From NCBI GenBank assembly GCA_003509065.1, contig DODG01000347.1:2951-8071 (forward strand): 5,121 nucleotides of DNA, given 5' to 3'. Below the pieces are notes generated by a model that did no database searches, was not told the DNA's origin, and saw only the letters and a program-made list of their open reading frames with translations. This stretch comes from Acidobacteriota bacterium. Lineage in GTDB: Bacteria; Acidobacteriota; Vicinamibacteria; Vicinamibacterales; UBA823. Position numbers and translations under genes: made by a program. Shown one piece after another: positions 1 through 5,121 of this stretch. How positions within the stretch are numbered: the first letter of the stretch is position 1; the number at the start of each line of letters is the position of its first letter.

Positions 1-697
1 TCCGCAAGCGACGACACATTGCCTCCAACGCAACTTCTAATCCCTCTAACTCCTGATTCACCCAAATCCGAATCGCTTGAAAAGTCCTGGTCGCCGGGTC
101 GATGCGGGTGTATCCTCTTCGTCTCAACGAGCGCCGCACGATTGACGCCAAATCCCCAGTCGAGGTTACCGGTGATGTCCGCCTCGCCTCCACAATCGCT
201 CGGGCAATACGTCGTGATTGTCGCTCCTCGCCATATTTAAAGATGATGTCCGCTAATGCTTGTTCCGAAGTATTCCGGATCAAGTCTGCTGCGGTCTGGC
301 CAGCCGATTGATCCATTCGCATATCAAGCGGTTCGTCACGGCGAAAACTAAAACCACGCCCTTCACCATCCAAATGGAGCGATGAAACACCCAAGTCAGC
401 TAACACGCCGTCAACGCTAGAAATCTGGCTGGTATTTAGGACAGCGTCCACGTCTTTGTAATTGGCATGATGAAGTTCGACATGTTCAGCCCAAGCCGAT
501 AACGCGGTGTGTGCCTGGCTCAGCGCTTCGCGATCACGGTCAAGCCCAATCACTCGGCTGGCACCATGTTCAAGTAGTACGCGCGCATGACCACCTAAAC
601 CCACCGTGCAGTCAACAAACAAGCCTCCGCGCTGGGGAGCTAAAAATGTCAGCACCTCTGCAGTGAGCACTGCCTGATGCACAGTTGTATTCGTCAA
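1..697 (-). CDS. rsmH: 16S rRNA (cytosine-1402-N4) methyltransferase RsmH (MraW), C-terminus cut by window edge
   Basis: RsmH uses S-adenosylmethionine to methylate N4 of C1402 in the 16S rRNA P site and acts in the cytoplasm. I translated 232 residues; the family is usually about 300-320, so the last quarter lies outside the window. Visible motifs: SAM motif I VDCTVGLGGH (28-37), the acidic residue in GLDRD (51-55), DLGVSS (101-106), RGFSF followed by PLDMRMD (114-129), and DPATRTFQAIRIWVNQEL (200-217). The usual histidine before PATRTFQA is Asp200, and the usual DGPLDMR is DEPLDMR here. I chose the TTG at 697 as start because GGAG (709-706) sits eight bases upstream. The next candidate, GTG at 682, has no Shine-Dalgarno sequence. 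The TTG start overlaps the mraZ TGA stop as TTGA, indicating translational coupling. It is the second gene of the dcw operon, presumably driven by the mraZ promoter. Identification is secure; start choice is good. Confidence 0.96.
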   Translation of the reverse strand, partial: MTNTTVHQAVLTAEVLTFLAPQRGGLFVDCTVGLGGHARVLLEHGASRVIGLDRDREALSQAHTALSAWAEHVELHHANYKDVDAVLNTSQISSVDGVLADLGVSSLHLDGEGRGFSFRRDEPLDMRMDQSAGQTAADLIRNTSEQALADIIFKYGEERQSRRIARAIVEARRTSPVTSTGDLASIVRRSLRRRGYTRIDPATRTFQAIRIWVNQELEGLEVALEAMCRRLR

Positions 698-1134
698 ATG
701 CCAAACTCCGCCAAGGCGCGCGCATCCTCTTCGGAATATGGTTCGCGCTGTAGCTTGGCTACAAATCGGTCATGGTTCCACACGTCCAAATAGTCGTACA
801 AACCAAAGACATCAACCTCGCCAACTATTAACGCTGACTCACGAAGTCGCTGATGAATCGATACCCGTCCCTGTCGATCAAACTCAGCGGGCTGTCCAAA
901 ATAGTTGATTCGGTCAAAAAACCTCGCACGCGAAGGGTGTGATGAGGGAACTTGGGCAAGCTTCTGTTCGATCCCTTCCCACACCGACATTGGATAGACA
1001 CGTGCATAGTCACCAGAAAGACTGGTCACGAACAATCTGGTTCCATAACGTTCCTGAATGAACGCACGAAAAGCAGTCGGAATCTTGAGCCGACCCTTGT
1101 CATCGATTTTTGCTGAGAAATTACCCCTAAGCAC
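694..1134 (-). CDS. mraZ: Transcriptional regulator MraZ
   Basis: MraZ is a DNA-binding protein that normally controls its own dcw (division and cell wall) operon and forms ring-shaped oligomers. The 146 residues match the family's usual 140-150. Two SpoVT-AbrB-like half domains are visible, each with the family signature D-x-x-x-R: DDKGR (11-15, followed by LKIP) in the first and DRQGR (86-90, followed by VSI) in the second. The start is GTG at 1134, giving MLRGNFSAKID, with GGAG eight bases upstream (1146-1143). It heads the leftward operon; rsmH overlaps its stop codon. A strong promoter and a 10-base-periodic TGG repeat array directly upstream suggest autoregulation, as shown in E. coli and Mycoplasma. 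The N-terminus reminds me of acidobacterial MraZ proteins, which is an impression and not a search result. Confidence 0.97.
   Translation of the reverse strand: MLRGNFSAKIDDKGRLKIPTAFRAFIQERYGTRLFVTSLSGDYARVYPMSVWEGIEQKLAQVPSSHPSRARFFDRINYFGQPAEFDRQGRVSIHQRLRESALIVGEVDVFGLYDYLDVWNHDRFVAKLQREPYSEEDARALAEFGI
706..709 (-). promoter_or_regulatory. Shine-Dalgarno sequence of rsmH, inside the mraZ coding end
   Basis: GGAG on the minus strand lies eight bases before the TTG at 697. This decides the start of rsmH in favour of TTG over the downstream GTG at 682. It falls within the last codons of mraZ. The stretch GGAGTTT followed by five bases and the start codon is the same layout as at mraZ. Confidence 0.7.
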
Positions 1135-1137
1135 CTA

Positions 1138-1167
1138 TTAAACTCCACTTTAAGCCATTAAAGTCCA
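1138..1167 (-). promoter_or_regulatory. Probable MraZ operator: three 10-base direct repeats headed by TGG
   Basis: Read on the minus strand, the region is TGGACTTTAA, TGGCTTAAAG, TGGAGTTTAA, with TGG at 1167-1165, 1157-1155 and 1147-1145. A decayed fourth unit (TAG) follows at 1137-1135. Repeats 1 and 3 differ at one base in ten. The known MraZ box consists of TGGG-type pentamers separated by five bases, that is a 10-base period, and Mollicutes have AAAGTG-type repeats; repeat 3 here is preceded by AAAG. The array begins at about the predicted transcription start and ends at the mraZ start codon, so bound MraZ would block transcription. Period and position are seen directly; binding is inferred. 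Confidence 0.82.
1143..1146 (-). promoter_or_regulatory. Shine-Dalgarno sequence of mraZ, embedded in MraZ repeat 3
   Basis: GGAG on the minus strand lies eight bases before the GTG start at 1134. It is part of the third TGG-headed repeat of the proposed MraZ operator, so the DNA that would bind MraZ also encodes the ribosome-binding site. Confidence 0.75.
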
Positions 1168-1172
1168 CTGCA

Positions 1173-1201
1173 ATCGTAGGAAACGCAGAGGTTTATGTCA
1201 A
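1173..1201 (-). promoter_or_regulatory. Sigma70-type promoter of the mraZ-rsmH (dcw) operon
   Basis: On the minus strand a perfect -35 TTGACA (1201-1196) is followed by a 17-base spacer and a -10 TACGAT (1178-1173), one mismatch from TATAAT at the third base and one at the fourth. The transcript would begin near 1166, within the first MraZ repeat, leaving a leader of about 30 bases before the GTG at 1134. It is the best promoter-like sequence I found in the window. Confidence 0.8.
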
Positions 1202-1371
1202 CATTCAAATAGTGGTTTCCATTTATCTTCGCTAAACTTTCTCCTATTTCTAATTCGGCGCTGTTTCGCAAAGATGACCTGCAGAGCGTGCTAACATTAA
1301 ATGTTCTATTAATTGACGTTACGCGTGCTGCTTGTCGACCCAGCGGACTACCCGGTAACTTCCTATAAAAA
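1202..1371. other. Divergent intergenic region between the mraZ promoter and the ychF-like gene
   Basis: This A+T-richer stretch should contain the promoter for the rightward genes, but I see no convincing one. The best plus-strand candidate is TTGTCG (1332-1337), 18 bases, TAACTT (1356-1361). Its transcript would start only a few bases before the ATG at 1372, giving a nearly leaderless message. TTGACG at 1313-1318 has no partner -10 at a suitable distance. A small palindrome lies at 1293-1305. No gene is evident. Confidence 0.5.
1293..1305. repeat. 13-base palindrome AACATT-A-AATGTT in the divergent intergenic region
   Basis: Two perfect six-base inverted arms flank one central base. It lies 66 bases before the ychF-like start and about 90 bases upstream of the mraZ -35 element. 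Such a symmetric site could be an operator for a dimeric regulator, but in A+T-rich DNA this length can occur by chance. Confidence 0.3.
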
Positions 1372-2448
1372 ATGTTGCGTGCAGGCCTGATTGGCTTCCC
1401 ATCGTCCGGTAAGACCACCCTGTTTCAATTAATGACTCAGGCTCTTGAAACTAGTCATAGCCGACGTCGTGGAGATGCTGCTGTGGGAATTTCACGGGTA
1501 CCGGATGAAAGGCTCGACCACCTGACGGCCATGTTTAACCCTAAGAAACACGTACCAACCACTGTGCAATTTTCTGACCCGACAGGTCAGCAAGGTCTGA
1601 CCTCAACAGTAGATGTTTCGGTATTTCGTGAAGCGGATGCCCTGCTTCATGTCGTTCGAGCGTTTCAAAGTGAAACAGCACCACCTCCTTCAGGTTCCGT
1701 TGACCCTGGTCGTGACATACGTTTAATGGAAGAAGAACTAATTTTGAACGATTTAGATGTCGTAGAACGGCGCCTCCAACGCGTCAATCAGGATTTAAAA
1801 AAAGGTAAGAACACGACATTAGACCAGGAAAAAGCTGTTCTCACGCAATGCCGGGAATCACTTGAAGAAGGTACTCCAGTGCGGGCACTTAACCTTGATG
1901 AACATCTCCAAAAACAACTGCGGGGCTTTCAACTACTTTCGGCTAAACCTCTCTTGCTGATCCTCAACCTCGACGAAACTGACCTCTCTCAAAATACACG
2001 AGCCGATGCATCACCAGGCATAGAACGGATTAAGGATAAGCTCACGCACGCCCACGTGCCGGTTTGCGCAAAAATTGAGCTGGAAATCTCACAGCTAGAT
2101 CCCAGTGACGCTCAAACTTTTTTGGCAGATCTCGGACTTGTGGAATCGAGCCTCGACCGTGTGATTCGTGCTGCCTTTCAATTGCTGGGGTACATCTCGT
2201 TTTTTACTGTTGGTGAGGACGAATGTCGCGCATGGGCTGTGCCAAAAGGAACCATTGCGCAGGCTGCGGCACGTGAAATTCATTCAGATATCGCCCGAGG
2301 CTTCATTAGGGCCGAAGTCGTTTCCTACGAACCATTAAAAGAGCGTGGCTCGCTTCATACTTGTCGTGAGCACGGTGAAGTGCGGCTCGAAGGCAAAGAA
2401 TACGAAGTGCAAGACGGCGACGTTATCAATTTTCGATTTGCGACGTGA
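1372..2448 (+). CDS. Divergent YchF/Obg-like P-loop NTPase with C-terminal TGS-like (DUF933) domain
   Basis: YchF (OLA1) proteins are ribosome-associated P-loop NTPases of the Obg family that favour ATP. The 358-residue length matches the usual 360 or so. Seen here: Walker A GFPSSGKT (8-15), DPTG (69-72) at the G3 position, the HVVRAF strand (93-98), a helical coiled-coil-like stretch (about 116-165), NLDE (199-202), which is the YchF-type NxxE replacing NKxD, CAK (232-234) as G5, and the C-terminal domain (about 273-358) with FFTVGEDECRAW, GFIRAEV, LEGKEY and DGDVINFRF. Odd points: the switch I block NYPFCTIEPN of true YchF is absent (residues 27-40 are unrelated), and the G3 region lacks the usual GLVKGAS-type loop. 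Nucleotide hydrolysis may be altered. The ATG is the only reasonable start, since an in-frame TAA lies at 1366-1368; there is no Shine-Dalgarno sequence. It is first gene of the rightward block. I omit the symbol ychF because a canonical copy may exist elsewhere. Confidence 0.88.
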   Translation: MLRAGLIGFPSSGKTTLFQLMTQALETSHSRRRGDAAVGISRVPDERLDHLTAMFNPKKHVPTTVQFSDPTGQQGLTSTVDVSVFREADALLHVVRAFQSETAPPPSGSVDPGRDIRLMEEELILNDLDVVERRLQRVNQDLKKGKNTTLDQEKAVLTQCRESLEEGTPVRALNLDEHLQKQLRGFQLLSAKPLLLILNLDETDLSQNTRADASPGIERIKDKLTHAHVPVCAKIELEISQLDPSDAQTFLADLGLVESSLDRVIRAAFQLLGYISFFTVGEDECRAWAVPKGTIAQAAAREIHSDIARGFIRAEVVSYEPLKERGSLHTCREHGEVRLEGKEYEVQDGDVINFRFAT

Positions 2449-2506
2449 TAGGATGCGCGAAGGGCACTGTGCCCGACACATCGTGCGCGTGTCAGAGACC
2501 ATTACC

Positions 2507-2510
2507 GGAG
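2507..2510 (+). promoter_or_regulatory. Weakly placed Shine-Dalgarno-like GGAG before the SDR gene
   Basis: GGAG lies 13 bases before the ATG at 2524, farther than the eight bases seen at mraZ and rsmH. No closer candidate exists, and no alternative start with the full nucleotide-binding motif is available. It is plausible but weak. Confidence 0.4.
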
Positions 2511-2523
2511 AACTTATTAAGCT

Positions 2524-3486
2524 ATGCGGGCACTCATCACTGGCGGGGCCGGATTTATTGGATCACATCTGTCGCAGGCACTACTCAAGGCCGGCCATGA
2601 AGTGTTTGCGCTAGACAATCTGTCAACCGGCTCAATCGACAATATTGAACACTTGAAATCCCATCCATCTTTTCACTATACGAATGAGTCGGTAACCAAT
2701 GAGCCCGTGTTAGCCGAGTTGATCGATCGTAGTGACGTCATTTTCCATCTGGCAGCTGCAGTCGGCGTCAAGTTAATCGTTGAGGCACCAGTTCATACGA
2801 TTGAAACAAATGTGCATGGCACTGAAGTCGTCTTAACTCATGCCAACAAGAAAAAGAAGCTAGTCATAGTCGCGTCGACTTCTGAAGTTTACGGTAAATC
2901 GAAGGAGGTGCCATTTAAGGAAGAAGCAGACATCAGGCTCGGTGCAACATGGAAGCACCGCTGGGCCTATGCCTGCAGCAAAGCTCTCGATGAGTTCTTG
3001 GCGCTAGCCTACTGGAAAGAAAGACAACTTCCGGTTATTGTCGTGCGACTCTTCAATACAGTGGGTCCACGCCAGACTGGGCAGTACGGCATGGTAATCC
3101 CGTCATTTGTCCGACAAGCCCTAGCCGGCCAGCCAATTACCGTCTTTGGAGATGGCACCCAGTCGAGAAGTTTCACTTATGTGGGTGATGTCGTCGGAGC
3201 CCTCATAAAACTGAGCGCTGAATCACGAGCCATCGGACAGGTTTATAACATCGGCAACAGTCACGAAATTACGATTCGGGCGCTGGCTGAAAAAATTAAA
3301 ACTATGACAAACAGTTCCTCTGAAATTGTCACGATCCCTTATGACCAAGCGTACGATGCCGGTTTTGAGGATATGCCTCGACGGGTGCCGGACCTCACAA
3401 AGATTCATGAGTTGATAGGGTACGTCCCAGAAGTACAACTCGAAGAAATACTTTCGCAAGTTATTGATTACTTTAAGGAACGCTAA
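2524..3486 (+). CDS. NAD-dependent sugar-nucleotide epimerase/dehydratase (extended SDR)
   Basis: A cytoplasmic enzyme of the extended short-chain dehydrogenase/reductase family, acting on nucleotide-activated sugars; the 320-residue length is typical. The N-terminal Rossmann fold shows TGGAGFIGSH (6-15), Asp31 in ALDNLSTG, which favours NAD over NADP, and HLAAAVGV (75-82). The active site has STSEVYG (118-124) and Tyr149/Lys153 in YACSK. Substrate-side motifs are RLFNTVGPRQ (175-184), GDGTQSRSFTYVGD (209-222) and a late GFEDMPRRVPD. The Glu in TSEVYG also occurs in UDP-glucuronate decarboxylases (UXS, ArnA), whereas GalE usually has SSATVYG there. A UDP-glucuronate decarboxylase-like reaction is therefore possible, but 4-epimerase or 4,6-dehydratase cannot be excluded. 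A lysine run (109-112) lies before the catalytic strand. The ATG start places the glycine motif at its usual position. The gene lies between the YchF-like gene (75-base gap) and murJ (40-base gap), probably co-transcribed, and a role in surface glycan synthesis is inferred. Confidence 0.93.
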   Translation: MRALITGGAGFIGSHLSQALLKAGHEVFALDNLSTGSIDNIEHLKSHPSFHYTNESVTNEPVLAELIDRSDVIFHLAAAVGVKLIVEAPVHTIETNVHGTEVVLTHANKKKKLVIVASTSEVYGKSKEVPFKEEADIRLGATWKHRWAYACSKALDEFLALAYWKERQLPVIVVRLFNTVGPRQTGQYGMVIPSFVRQALAGQPITVFGDGTQSRSFTYVGDVVGALIKLSAESRAIGQVYNIGNSHEITIRALAEKIKTMTNSSSEIVTIPYDQAYDAGFEDMPRRVPDLTKIHELIGYVPEVQLEEILSQVIDYFKER

Positions 3487-3526
3487 GCAATCACCTGTAT
3501 GCTGCTGCTAGCCTGACTCTCACGTA

Positions 3527-5121
3527 ATGTCATCGCCAGTTTCGGAGACTTCCTCCGCGCCGCATCAATCATCAAAGCCGTCATCCGTACGACTTGCCCG
3601 CTCCGTAGGTGTGATCGGAAGTGCCACGATGATTAGTCGTGTCCTCGGGCTTGTTCGTGACCAAGTTCTGGCGTACCTCTTTGGCGCTGGAAATGCGATG
3701 GATGCCTTCACCATAGGATTTCGCATCCCAAACTTGATGCGTGATCTCTTTGCCGAAGGCGCGATGAGTGCAGCATTTGTCCCGACCTTTACTCGACGCA
3801 TGACGACCGACGGTCGAGAGGTTGCGTGGCGACTCGGAAATCAACTCATCAATGCTCTGCTGCTTACCACAGGCATTCTGGTCATTGCTGGGATTATTTT
3901 TGCTGGTCCCATTGTAAATATGTTCGCTGGAGACTATGCCAACGTTCCAGGAAAACTCGAGCTCACAACATTACTAACGCGCATCATGCTGCCGTTCCTG
4001 ACGTTGGTAACCGTGGCTGCCGCCTTAATGGGAATGCTCAACGCCCATCAGCATTTTTTCACACCTGCGCTCTCACCAGCGATGTTCAACATCGCCATGA
4101 TCGCTAGTGGGTTTGGTCTTGTTCCACTAATGCCGCAGTTCGGGTTGCCTCCCATTACGGGTATGGCAATTGGCACTCTTCTTGGCGGATTCGGCCAGGG
4201 ATTCCTTCAATGGATGGCCCTCCGAAAACAGGGTTATCGATACCGCCCATTGCTCAATCCCCACGATAGTGGGCTGCAAGAGGTGCTTAGGCTAATGGGT
4301 CCGGGCACCCTCGGACTTGCAGCTGTGCAAATTAACTTGCTCGTCAACTCAATACTCGCGACGGGTGAAGGGACAGGCGCCGTATCCTGGCTTAGTTATG
4401 CCTTTCGCCTAATGTATCTACCGATTGGACTCTTTGGAGTCTCTATCGCCACAGCTTCATTACCGCAATTTTCTCGAATGGCAGCGCTGGAAAATACCAC
4501 GGATATGCGAAAAATGATTTCCAGCAGTCTGCGCTTGATGATGATGTTGAACGTACCCGCTGCCGTAGGCTTGATGGTGTTGGCGACGCCAATCATCGCC
4601 TTGATCTTCGAACGAGGAAGCTTCACCTCAGCTGATACGGCTGCTACAGCCGCAGCGCTTCAATGCTATGCCCCTGGGTTAATTGGCTACTCCACGGTTA
4701 AAATTACGGCGCCTATTTTTTACGCCATGCGAGATAGTCGCACGCCAGCGGTCATCAGTGGGATCGCTGTTGCACTAAATTTGGTGCTCAATTTAACCCT
4801 AGTGCGGATTATGGGCTATCAAGGTCTAGCTCTTGGAACAGCCATTGCGGCAATTTTAAACGCCCTGATCTTAATGATCTTACTGCATCGCCGTCTGGAT
4901 GGAATTGACGGAGCAAGACTTGGCATTACCTTTATCAAAATTGTCGTAGCATCCATCATCATGGGTAGTGTAGCCGTTGTTACAGAACGATACTTGGCTG
5001 ACATCTGGCCAAGCGCCCTTCTCAGTGTGCAAATACTGCGCCTCTCTATCACTATCGCGGCGAGCGTACTGGTTCTCTGCGGTGCGGCTCAGGCCTTGCG
5101 TATGGATGAATTCAACGACGC
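3527..5121 (+). CDS. murJ: Lipid II flippase MurJ, cut by the window edge near its C-terminus
   Basis: MurJ (MOP superfamily, formerly MviN) moves lipid II across the inner membrane for peptidoglycan assembly. I translated 531 residues with no stop; the E. coli protein has 511, so little is missing. Conserved residues align with E. coli at an offset of 20: Arg38, Arg44, Asp45, Asp59 and Arg72 match R18, R24, D25, D39 and R52, in SRVLGLVRD, GAGNAMDAF and PNLMRDLFAEGA. Arg294 in SYAFRLMYLP matches the essential R270, while the preceding Asp269 is Phe here. Many hydrophobic segments continue to the end, consistent with 14 membrane helices. The offset reflects an extra Ser/Pro-rich N-terminal tail (residues 2-20), probably cytoplasmic. 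ATG 3527 is the first start after an in-frame TAG at 3509-3511; I see no Shine-Dalgarno sequence, and the next in-frame start (GTG, residue 29) would cut into the first helix. Likely the third gene of the rightward transcript. Confidence 0.97.
   Translation, partial: MSSPVSETSSAPHQSSKPSSVRLARSVGVIGSATMISRVLGLVRDQVLAYLFGAGNAMDAFTIGFRIPNLMRDLFAEGAMSAAFVPTFTRRMTTDGREVAWRLGNQLINALLLTTGILVIAGIIFAGPIVNMFAGDYANVPGKLELTTLLTRIMLPFLTLVTVAAALMGMLNAHQHFFTPALSPAMFNIAMIASGFGLVPLMPQFGLPPITGMAIGTLLGGFGQGFLQWMALRKQGYRYRPLLNPHDSGLQEVLRLMGPGTLGLAAVQINLLVNSILATGEGTGAVSWLSYAFRLMYLPIGLFGVSIATASLPQFSRMAALENTTDMRKMISSSLRLMMMLNVPAAVGLMVLATPIIALIFERGSFTSADTAATAAALQCYAPGLIGYSTVKITAPIFYAMRDSRTPAVISGIAVALNLVLNLTLVRIMGYQGLALGTAIAAILNALILMILLHRRLDGIDGARLGITFIKIVVASIIMGSVAVVTERYLADIWPSALLSVQILRLSITIAASVLVLCGAAQALRMDEFND

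Noticed and set aside
19..311. Two overlapping plus-strand reading frames of 73 and 69 codons
   Set aside because: They lie antisense to rsmH, whose conserved motifs account for this stretch; the translations are low complexity and resemble no family.
680..682. GTG at 682 as the rsmH start
   Set aside because: It lacks a Shine-Dalgarno sequence, while TTG at 697 has GGAG at eight bases and overlaps the mraZ stop.
1364..1369. TATAAA as a -10 element for the YchF-like gene
   Set aside because: It ends two bases before the ATG, so transcription would start inside the coding sequence, and there is no -35 at a suitable distance.
1158..1418. Minus-strand 86-codon frame across the intergenic region
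   Set aside because: It covers the mraZ promoter and operator and the 5' end of the YchF-like gene, and its translation has no recognisable feature.
2462..2474. Small hairpin GGGCA-CTG-TGCCC after the YchF-like gene as a terminator
   Set aside because: The stem is only five pairs and no T-run follows; co-transcription with the SDR gene is more likely.
3565..3844. Minus-strand frames of 78 and 87 codons
   Set aside because: They are antisense to the conserved murJ N-terminal region, which explains the open frame.
3826..4107. Plus-strand 93-codon frame
   Set aside because: It is an out-of-frame shadow inside murJ, rich in His and Cys with no family resemblance.

Overview
This window looks like ordinary bacterial chromosome. 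It holds five protein genes in two divergent blocks on either side of a 237-base intergenic region (1135-1371). Base composition is balanced, roughly half G+C by eye. I see no RNA gene, mobile element, CRISPR array or sign of recent transfer. The organism is probably a Gram-negative-type bacterium. The MraZ N-terminus, the unusual YchF-like protein and the sugar-nucleotide enzyme together resemble Acidobacteriota (Vicinamibacteria-like). That assignment is from memory and only moderately certain.

Leftward block (minus strand, 1-1201): this is the head of a division and cell wall (dcw) cluster, mraZ followed by rsmH, with rsmH running off the left edge. A near-consensus sigma70-type promoter (TTGACA, 17 bases, TACGAT) precedes mraZ. 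Three TGG-headed repeats at exactly 10-base spacing run from the predicted transcription start to the Shine-Dalgarno sequence. This matches the architecture of the autoregulatory MraZ operator. rsmH begins at a TTG whose last two bases lie in the mraZ TGA stop, so the two genes are translationally coupled.

Rightward block (plus strand, 1372-5121): a divergent YchF/Obg-like nucleotide-binding protein with a C-terminal TGS-like domain, an NAD-dependent extended-SDR sugar-nucleotide epimerase/dehydratase, and the lipid II flippase murJ, cut by the right edge within its last residues. Gaps of 75 and 40 bases and the absence of terminators suggest one transcript. Unlike the leftward genes, these three have weak or no Shine-Dalgarno sequences.

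Taken together the region is about envelope growth: MraZ controls the dcw genes, RsmH modifies the ribosome, MurJ exports the peptidoglycan precursor, and the SDR enzyme probably makes an activated sugar for surface glycans. I found no undescribed system. The points most worth a second look are the MraZ operator that also carries the ribosome-binding site, and the YchF-like protein with degenerate switch regions.
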